Source of the DNA: an uncultured Angelakisella sp.
Lineage (GTDB): Bacteria; Bacillota; Clostridia; Oscillospirales; Ruminococcaceae
Direction: 5' to 3'
Length of the DNA stretch: 6,266 nucleotides
Assembly: GCA_910585535.1 (NCBI GenBank)
Contig: CAJUFK010000159.1
Coordinates: 1-6,266, forward strand
Part shown: positions 1 through 4,128 of the stretch, piece by piece
Numbering within the stretch: the stretch's first letter is position 1
How the letters are laid out: every line of letters starts with the position of its first letter
Program-made: the position numbers and the translations under genes
Notes under the pieces: model-generated
Seen by the model: only the letters and a program-made list of their open reading frames with translations
What the model was told of the DNA's origin: nothing
Database searches by the model: none

Positions 1-169
1 CCAACATGGGCTACGCCCAGCCTTTGAAAAGGCTTGACCTAAACTTTAGACCCTTTGTCACGCAGTCGTTTACGTGGGTCCTGCCTGGAGTCCTAACGGC
101 GTTTTGCCCGAAGCGCAAAATCGCCTCCCGCAACCTGGCAAGGGGTGTTACTGCCTTCCGCCTTCTGCT

Positions 170-237
170 GCTTCCGACTCCAGGCACAACCCAAGCCAGC
201 ATACAACCGTTAGGCGCGAAGCGCCGGGGAGGGTGTG
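170..237 (-). repeat. 68-base repeat unit, single full copy in the left element
   Basis: On the minus strand this runs from cacaccctccccgg to ctggagtcggaagc. It has the same length as units A and B of the right-hand element and matches unit B at about 56 of 68 positions when compared by eye without gaps. It contains a five-pair hairpin, ggcgc-gaa-gcgcc on the plus strand at 213-225. Its end (176-186) forms one arm of the 11-base inverted repeat that closes the core of the element. Confidence 0.8.
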
Positions 238-240
238 CGT

Positions 241-256
241 GCGGCCGCAGGGCCGC
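241..256 (-). repeat. GC-rich hairpin between repeat boxes, left copy
   Basis: This is a perfect six-pair stem with a four-base loop: gcggcc (241-246), gcag, ggccgc (251-256). It lies between the boundary box (257-269) and the 68-base unit (170-237). The right-hand element has a hairpin in the equivalent place (5967-5982) with a different but still fully paired stem. Confidence 0.65.
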
Positions 257-269
257 CGCCGGGGAGGGT

Positions 270-656
270 TTAGGTCTTTTTTACGAATTCGCGCTTGCAT
301 CGTGGGCAGGTGATTGCAATCTTCCCCCGGCCCTTGGGTACCCGAAGCCATTGCCGGCACCCGGGACAACGGTAGTAACGATGCCCCTTGTCATTGAGAC
401 GATTCACAAAACCATCCCAACTCCCCTTTACCCGGTACCACCAACGAAGAAACTTCCCGTTCTCCTGCGCCCGGGCCGAAATGTTCCGGGATAACATCCG
501 GTAGTACGAAAGCCCCAGAATAATAACCCCTAAAATCGCCAAAGGCCAAAACCGCCCCCGGGTAAACATCACCAGAACCATGGAGAAAAGGAGCATGGCA
601 AAGGAAAGCTGATCCACCCCGTACCGCCCCATCATAAATCTGCGAAACCAATTCAA
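270..656 (-). CDS. Hypothetical two-helix membrane protein with C-terminal zinc ribbon
   Basis: The protein has 128 residues and I recognise no named family member. It begins MNWFRRFMMGRYG, with a basic amphipathic start and no cleavable signal. Two hydrophobic segments at about residues 17-32 and 36-51 are separated by a short RGR turn, which suggests a helical hairpin. A basic linker follows, then a zinc ribbon with paired cysteines C97-x2-C100 and C117-x2-C120 (CPGC, CPRC), and a lysine-rich tail. By the positive-inside rule both ends are probably cytoplasmic. The likely start is a TTG codon at 656, because a strong AAAGGGGG lies nine bases upstream (673-666) and the later ATG codons lack one. 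The gene is divergent from the operon. Its TAA stop abuts the left repeat. A nucleic-acid or protein-binding role for the ribbon is possible, but the function is unknown. Confidence 0.8.
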   Translation of the reverse strand: MNWFRRFMMGRYGVDQLSFAMLLFSMVLVMFTRGRFWPLAILGVIILGLSYYRMLSRNISARAQENGKFLRWWYRVKGSWDGFVNRLNDKGHRYYRCPGCRQWLRVPKGRGKIAITCPRCKREFVKKT

Positions 657-665
657 TGGCTAACG

Positions 666-673
666 CCCCCTTT
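666..673 (-). promoter_or_regulatory. Ribosome binding site for the zinc-ribbon gene
   Basis: The minus strand reads AAAGGGGG, nine bases before the TTG at 656. This is the main reason to accept the non-ATG start; the adjacent ATG codons about 21 bases further in have no comparable site. Confidence 0.65.
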
Positions 674-681
674 GTGTTTTC

Positions 682-690
682 ATCATAACA
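682..690 (-). promoter_or_regulatory. Possible extended -10 promoter for the zinc-ribbon gene
   Basis: The minus strand reads TGT-TATGAT, a TGn element followed by a hexamer that matches TATAAT at five of six positions. No convincing -35 hexamer is seen at 16-18 bases, which is tolerated for extended -10 promoters. Transcription would start near 675, leaving a very short leader with the ribosome binding site close to the 5' end. This is a prediction from the sequence pattern only. Confidence 0.4.
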
Positions 691-762
691 CCCAGACAGG
701 GGCCATTTGGTGAACAGAGTGAAAATTTTTGGAACACGGTTTGTAAATGGATCGTCTCCCCC

Positions 763-780
763 CGGAGGACAAACGCTCCG
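763..780. other. Small inverted repeat in the divergent intergenic region
   Basis: cggag (763-767) can pair with ctccg (776-780) across an eight-base loop, and ctcc-cccc-ggag just upstream offers a competing fold. It sits mid-way in the roughly 200-base gap between the divergent genes, where an operator or leader structure could lie. No regulator is identified. Confidence 0.2.
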
Positions 781-835
781 CCCCTAATTCCTGTAAAAAA
801 ATTGCCAGTCCCCCATTCCTTTTTGTGAAATTATG

Positions 836-844
836 TGGTAAACT
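836..844 (+). promoter_or_regulatory. Possible extended -10 promoter for the minD-like/mgsA/hisS operon
   Basis: The plus strand reads TGG-TAAACT, a TGn followed by a hexamer matching TATAAT at four of six positions. No good -35 lies at the right distance (TTGCCA at 802-807 is too far upstream). A start near 851 would give a leader of about a dozen bases. Weak call; another promoter in 700-835 is equally possible. Confidence 0.25.
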
Positions 845-849
845 GTACT

Positions 850-855
850 AAGGGG
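850..855 (+). promoter_or_regulatory. Ribosome binding site that sets the minD-like start at 864
   Basis: AAGGGG ends eight bases before the ATG at 864 but only two bases before the in-frame TTG at 858. Spacing therefore favours the ATG and removes two residues from the longest possible reading frame. Confidence 0.7.
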
Positions 856-863
856 TATTGTCG

Positions 864-1589
864 ATGAGCCGTTCTGTTCTGTTTGCTTCCGGGAAAGGAG
901 GAACCGGAAAATCTTCCCTCTGCCTCCATGTGGCCGGCGCCCTGGCCCGCCGGGGCCTTCGGGTCCTGGTAGTGGAGGCAACCCCGGGCTTTCGGGGCCT
1001 GGAAATCGCCCTGGAGCTGCCAGGAGAAACCGTCTATGACCTCTCCGATGCTTTGGAGGGCCGCTGCAGCCTGGGGGACGCCCTTTTGGTTCACCAGGAG
1101 ACCCAGCTCCGTCTGATCCCCGCGCCCGAGGATCCCTTCTACCTGCCGGAGGAGAAAAGGCTTTCCGCTTTCTTTTCCTGGGGGCGGGAGCGGTGGGACC
1201 TCCTTTTCATCGATGCGCCGCCTGCCTTCCCGCCCATCCTGCCTATGCTGGCGAAGCTTTGCGATCTGGGCATTTTAGTGACCACCCCGGAGGAGGTGGC
1301 CGCCCGGTTTGCCGGGAAGACCTCTGTTCTGCTGGCCCGAGAGGGGCTGGCCGCCCAGCGGCTGGTCATCAACCGGATTCCCCGGGATTTTGTCCCCACG
1401 CCTGCCCTTCGGGATCTGGATGATGTCATCGACCTTTGCGGCGTTCAGCTTCTGGGGGCTCTGCCGGAGCGGGAGGGAGGGCTGCCTCCCCCTGGGGAGG
1501 AGCCTCTGCCGGGACTGCTGGGACAGGAGCTGGAGGCCATCGCCCGCCGGCTTTTGGGGGAACGGGCAGAGCTTGCCCTTTTCCTCTGA
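864..1589 (+). CDS. Divergent MinD-like P-loop ATPase
   Basis: The protein has 241 residues and resembles MinD along its length: a deviant Walker A, GKGGTGKSS (residues 10-18, signature K11 and catalytic K16), a VYDLSDALEGRCSLGDALL segment (57-75), Walker B LLFIDAPPA (D117), VTTPEE (139-144), VINRI (168-172) and a C-terminal ARRLLGE. Typical MinD places the division site by cycling on and off the membrane with ATP, recruiting MinC and released by MinE. Compared from memory with E. coli MinD, the switch I aspartates 38 and 40 are Glu and Thr here, RNLD has become RGLE, and the protein stops soon after ARRLLGE, without the basic amphipathic membrane-targeting tail. It may bind ATP but is unlikely to work as a normal MinD. 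It lies 51 bases upstream of mgsA, a neighbourhood where I recall min genes in Clostridia. No minC or minE is in the window. A non-Min role as a ParA/Mrp-type ATPase is possible. Confidence 0.8.
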   Translation: MSRSVLFASGKGGTGKSSLCLHVAGALARRGLRVLVVEATPGFRGLEIALELPGETVYDLSDALEGRCSLGDALLVHQETQLRLIPAPEDPFYLPEEKRLSAFFSWGRERWDLLFIDAPPAFPPILPMLAKLCDLGILVTTPEEVAARFAGKTSVLLAREGLAAQRLVINRIPRDFVPTPALRDLDDVIDLCGVQLLGALPEREGGLPPPGEEPLPGLLGQELEAIARRLLGERAELALFL

Positions 1590-1640
1590 CTGGAACAAAA
1601 GAAAAGATAGGAAAGAGTAAAAAGAAAGAAGGGACATACC

Positions 1641-2054
1641 ATGAATATCGCCCTCATTGCTCATGACTCGAAAAAGGAATTGATGGTCCAGTTTTGCATC
1701 GCCTACTGCGGTGTTCTCAGCCGCCACCATCTCTGCGCCACCGGGACCACCGGCAAGATGGTCTCAGAGGCCACCGGACTGCGGATCGTCCGCTTTATGG
1801 CAGGCTCGCAGGGGGGCGACCAGCAGATTGGTTCCCGGATCTCCTGCAACGAGATCGACCTGCTTATGTTCTTCCGGGATCCCAATGTCAGCTCCAGCGA
1901 ACCGGACGAGGCCAGCCTTCTGCGCCTCTGCGACGTGTACAACATCCCGGTGGCCACCAACATCGCCACCGCCGAGGCCCTCATCCACGCCCTGGAGCAT
2001 GGGGACCTGGATTGGCGGGACATTGTAAATCCCAATCCTCAATCCTCTTACTAA
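1641..2054 (+). CDS. mgsA: Methylglyoxal synthase, with a non-canonical active site
   Basis: This cytoplasmic enzyme family converts dihydroxyacetone phosphate to methylglyoxal and phosphate, a bypass that relieves phosphosugar build-up. The 137-residue protein carries IALIAHDSKK (3-12, H8 matching E. coli His19), CATGTTGK (32-39, phosphate loop), GGDQQIG (58-64, D60 matching catalytic Asp71), DLLMFFRDPN (73-82) and RLCDVYNIPVATNIATAEA. Oddities by hand alignment from memory of the E. coli sequence: the usual SGPxGGDQ is AGSQGGDQ, and the catalytic His98 position in the PHDPD loop is Ser86 (SSSEPD), while the following Asp101 is kept as D89. Activity may be altered or the variant may be lineage-wide. 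The start ATG follows GAAGGG with a seven-base spacer, after a very purine-rich 51-base gap. It is 19 bases ahead of hisS. Confidence 0.9.
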   Translation: MNIALIAHDSKKELMVQFCIAYCGVLSRHHLCATGTTGKMVSEATGLRIVRFMAGSQGGDQQIGSRISCNEIDLLMFFRDPNVSSSEPDEASLLRLCDVYNIPVATNIATAEALIHALEHGDLDWRDIVNPNPQSSY

Positions 2055-2073
2055 CACCAAAGGAGCCCTTACT

Positions 2074-3417
2074 ATGGCCTATCTTACCTCTGCCCCCCGG
2101 GGCACCAAGGACATCCTGCCCGAGGAGACCCCTAAGTGGCAGTACCTGGAAAAGACCCTTCTGGAGACTGCAGAGCTGTTCGGTTTCCGGGAGATGCGAA
2201 TCCCCACCTTTGAGCATACCGAGCTGTTCAGCCGGTCTGTCGGGGACACCACCGACGTGGTGCAAAAGGAAATGTACACCTTTACCGACAAGGGGGACCG
2301 AAGCGTCACCCTCCGTCCGGAGGGCACCGCCGGGGTAGCGCGGGCGGCCCTGGAGCATGGGCTTCTGGGGGATGCTCTGCCTTTGAAGATCAGCTATGAC
2401 ATCACCTGCTTCCGGTACGAGAAGCCGGGGAGCGGCCGTTACCGGGAGTTCCATCAGTTCGGGGTGGAGCTGTACGGTTCTCCCTCCCCCGCCGCCGACA
2501 GCGAGGTCCTGGCCCTGGCCTACGAATGCTTCCAGGTGCTGGGGATCCAAAACGTGGCCCTGGAGATCAACTCCCTGGGCTGCCCGGAGTGCCGGAAGCG
2601 GTATACCCAGGCTCTGCTGGATTACTTTAACCAGTACCGTGGAAGCCTTTGCTCCACCTGCCTGGAGCGTTTGGACCGGAACCCGCTGCGGGTGCTGGAC
2701 TGCAAGAGCCCGGAGGACAAGAGGATTGCTGCCGGGGCGCCCAGCATTCTGGAATATCTCTGCGACGGCTGCAAGGCGCATTTCCAGGAGGTTCAGGACC
2801 GGCTGACGGCGGCGGAGATCCCCTTCCGGGTGGAGCCCACCATTGTTCGTGGGCTGGACTACTACACCCGCACCGTCTTCGAGATGGTTCACACTGCCCC
2901 GGACGGGGAGCGTTTGGTTTGCGGCGGCGGCGGGCGGTACGGCGGTCTCATTGAGGAGCTTGGGGGAAACCCCACAGAGGGCATCGGGTTTGCCATGGGG
3001 CTGGAGCGGGTTCTTTCCATCATGACAGCGGAGGGATGTGATTTCCCGCCGGAGCAGACCTGTGACGTGTACATTGCGTCCATGGGGGCGGCGGCTGGGG
3101 TGAAGGCGTTTCAGCTGGCGAACCTATTACGGAGCGAAGGATTCTTTGCACAAAGCGATTTAATGGGGCGGTCGGTGAAGGCCCAGATGAAGTATGCCAA
3201 CAAGATCGGGGCGAAGTATGTCATTGTTCTTGGGGATACGGAGCTGGAGAAGGGGGAGGCGCAGCTTAAGTCCATGCGGAACGGGGGGACTTCTCCCATC
3301 AAGCTGGATGCGAGCTTTTCCGACACGGTATACGAGACGATTATGGAAAACGCTTATGCGGACCTGGAGGAAGCGGCGGCGGAATTGGGCCTGCCGCCCC
3401 AGGACCACCGGCACTGA
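2074..3417 (+). CDS. hisS: Histidyl-tRNA synthetase
   Basis: This class II aminoacyl-tRNA synthetase attaches histidine to tRNA-His in the cytoplasm. At 447 residues it is within the usual bacterial length. Visible motifs are the motif 1 region MRIPTFEHTELF (41-52), TLRPEGTAGVAR (79-90), motif 2 CFRYEKPGSGRYREFHQFG (112-130), the HisRS-specific RGLDYYTRTVFE (259-270), GGGGRYG (284-290) and motif 3 GIGFAMGLERV (303-313). An anticodon-binding domain follows from about 330. Between motif 2 and the histidine motif, cysteines at 170/173, 193/196, 210 and 230/233 could form a metal-binding insertion. The start is supported by AAAGGAG (2059-2065) eight bases before ATG. Codon choice shifts in the last third from GCC and other C-ending codons to GCG/GAT-type codons. 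A TA cassette begins 24 bases downstream. No T-box leader is seen directly upstream. Confidence 0.97.
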   Translation: MAYLTSAPRGTKDILPEETPKWQYLEKTLLETAELFGFREMRIPTFEHTELFSRSVGDTTDVVQKEMYTFTDKGDRSVTLRPEGTAGVARAALEHGLLGDALPLKISYDITCFRYEKPGSGRYREFHQFGVELYGSPSPAADSEVLALAYECFQVLGIQNVALEINSLGCPECRKRYTQALLDYFNQYRGSLCSTCLERLDRNPLRVLDCKSPEDKRIAAGAPSILEYLCDGCKAHFQEVQDRLTAAEIPFRVEPTIVRGLDYYTRTVFEMVHTAPDGERLVCGGGGRYGGLIEELGGNPTEGIGFAMGLERVLSIMTAEGCDFPPEQTCDVYIASMGAAAGVKAFQLANLLRSEGFFAQSDLMGRSVKAQMKYANKIGAKYVIVLGDTELEKGEAQLKSMRNGGTSPIKLDASFSDTVYETIMENAYADLEEAAAELGLPPQDHRH

Positions 3418-3441
3418 TGAATTAAAAGGAGGAGCCCAGGC

Positions 3442-3759
3442 ATGAAAGAGACCACAACTCTGAACCTGCAAGTGGACCCCCTGGTCAAGGAGCAGGCGGA
3501 AAAAGTCTTTTCCCAGTTGGGGATGCCTCTCTCCACAGCGGTGAACCTATTTCTCAACCAGGTACGGCTTACAGGAAAGCTTCCCTTTGAGGTAGCCCTT
3601 CCCAAGGCCCCGCCCTCGGTGAACGCCGAGGTAATGAGCGGCGAAGAGCTGCTCCAAAAGCTGCGACGGAGTTTGGAGAAGGTGGAGGCGGGGAACTACA
3701 AGCCTGCCGCCGAGGTGTTTTCCAGTTTTATGGAAAGCCATGGCTATGAAGCGTTATAG
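3442..3759 (+). CDS. RelB/DinJ-family antitoxin
   Basis: The protein has 105 residues. The N-terminal part, TLNLQVDPLVKEQAEKVF followed by SQLGMPLSTAVNLFLNQV and a KLPFEV motif (about residues 5-51), is the typical ribbon-helix-helix dimerisation and DNA-binding region of RelB/DinJ antitoxins. The C-terminal part (about 60-105) is acidic and helical, as expected for wrapping around a toxin. The family neutralises a RelE/ParE/YafQ-type toxin by direct binding and usually represses its own operon. ATG follows a strong AAAAGGAGG (3425-3433), and its stop overlaps the toxin start by 14 bases, implying translational coupling. No separate promoter or operator is obvious in the 24 bases after hisS, so it may be co-transcribed with hisS. 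Its partner toxin is frameshifted, so it could now act as an orphan antitoxin. Confidence 0.9.
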   Translation: MKETTTLNLQVDPLVKEQAEKVFSQLGMPLSTAVNLFLNQVRLTGKLPFEVALPKAPPSVNAEVMSGEELLQKLRRSLEKVEAGNYKPAAEVFSSFMESHGYEAL

Positions 3760-4074
3760 GGTCATCCTTTCAGAGGACGCCGCCTGGGATATGCAGGAGA
3801 TCCACGACTACATCCGGTATGAGCTGTTTTCCCCAAAGCCGCCGAGGAGCAGTACCGGAGGATCGCCAAGGCGATACAGCGGCTGGCCACCTTTCCCCAC
3901 CGGTGTCCCATGATGATCTCCACGCCGGATTTTCCGGAGGAGCTTCGGCGGCTGGTCGTGGACCGCTACGTTGTCCTTTACTTCATCCGGGGGGACGCTA
4001 TTGTGGTGCTGGACGTCTTTTACGGCCCCTCCGACCTGGAGCGCAAGCTGGAACAAATGAAGTTGCGTTTCTGA
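3746..4074 (+). pseudogene. RelE/ParE-type toxin, broken by a one-base frameshift
   Basis: From the ATG at 3746 the frame reads MKRYRVILSEDAAWDMQEIHDYIRYELFSPK, then shifts into a non-homologous tail and stops at 3911-3913 after 55 residues. The expected continuation, KAAEEQYRRIAKAIQRL to VVLYFIRGDAIVVLDVFYGP and LEQMKLRF, is intact in the -1 frame from the AAA at 3835 to the TGA at 4072-4074. Joining them restores a roughly 109-residue RelE/ParE-superfamily protein with the usual helical hairpin and C-terminal strands. These toxins act as ribosome-dependent mRNA endonucleases (RelE) or gyrase inhibitors (ParE); which applies here cannot be told. The break lies at ttttccccaaag (3827-3838) and is repaired by one added base, for example a fifth C. 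Start 3746 is preferred over 3740 because GGAAAG ends eight bases before it. True mutation, sequencing error and ribosomal slippage are all possible, in that order of likelihood. Confidence 0.85.
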
Positions 4075-4083
4075 GGATCCTAT

Positions 4084-4099
4084 GCTCCCTCCAGGGAGC
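4084..4099 (+). other. Short hairpin between toxin and aspS, not a clear terminator
   Basis: gctccc (4084-4089) pairs with gggagc (4094-4099) around tcca. It sits in the 54-base gap upstream of aspS. It is followed by ttatcaataaac rather than a T run, so intrinsic termination is unlikely. It could partly separate TA-cassette and aspS expression or protect a processed end. The aspS ribosome binding site (AGAAGGAAG, about 4112-4120) follows. Confidence 0.35.
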
Positions 4100-4128
4100 T
4101 TATCAATAAACAGAAGGAAGTTGTAAAA

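Larger units (their letters stand above)
1..269 (-). repeat. Left copy of a structured interspersed repeat, 3' of the zinc-ribbon gene
   Basis: Read on the minus strand, this stretch is the counterpart of the right-hand repeat (5901-6224 on the plus strand). Landmarks shared in the same order are a caccctccccgg-type box (269-257), a GC hairpin (256-241), a 68-base unit (237-170), an 11-base inverted repeat (176-186 with 82-92), the segment cgttttgcgc-like/gcgcaaaatcgcc near 101-125, the run tacgtgggtcctgcc (71-85), and ctacgccc near 11-18. It starts directly after the stop codon of the minus-strand gene and runs off the window edge. Short open frames cross it, but a one-base length difference between the copies near position 20 shifts those frames, so the DNA or RNA seems to be conserved rather than a protein. 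Function unknown; a 3'-UTR or terminator-like RNA element is my inference. Confidence 0.85.

Noticed and set aside
6..494. A 162-codon plus-strand open frame starting in the left repeat
   Set aside because: It runs through the repeat and then antisense to the zinc-ribbon gene. It has no ribosome binding site, and its frame is not kept between repeat copies.
2055..2073. A T-box leader ahead of hisS
   Set aside because: The gap to mgsA is 19 bases and holds only a ribosome binding site. No T-box sequence or antiterminator stem fits.
1981..2892. A 303-codon minus-strand open frame opposite mgsA and hisS
   Set aside because: It is antisense to two clear genes, with no recognisable domain.
4084..4099. 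A rho-independent terminator before aspS
   Set aside because: The stem is only six pairs and is not followed by a T run.
3819..4109. A separate small gene downstream of the antitoxin
   Set aside because: That frame is neither the toxin frame nor homologous to anything recognised. The real coding signal is the toxin continuing in the -1 frame.
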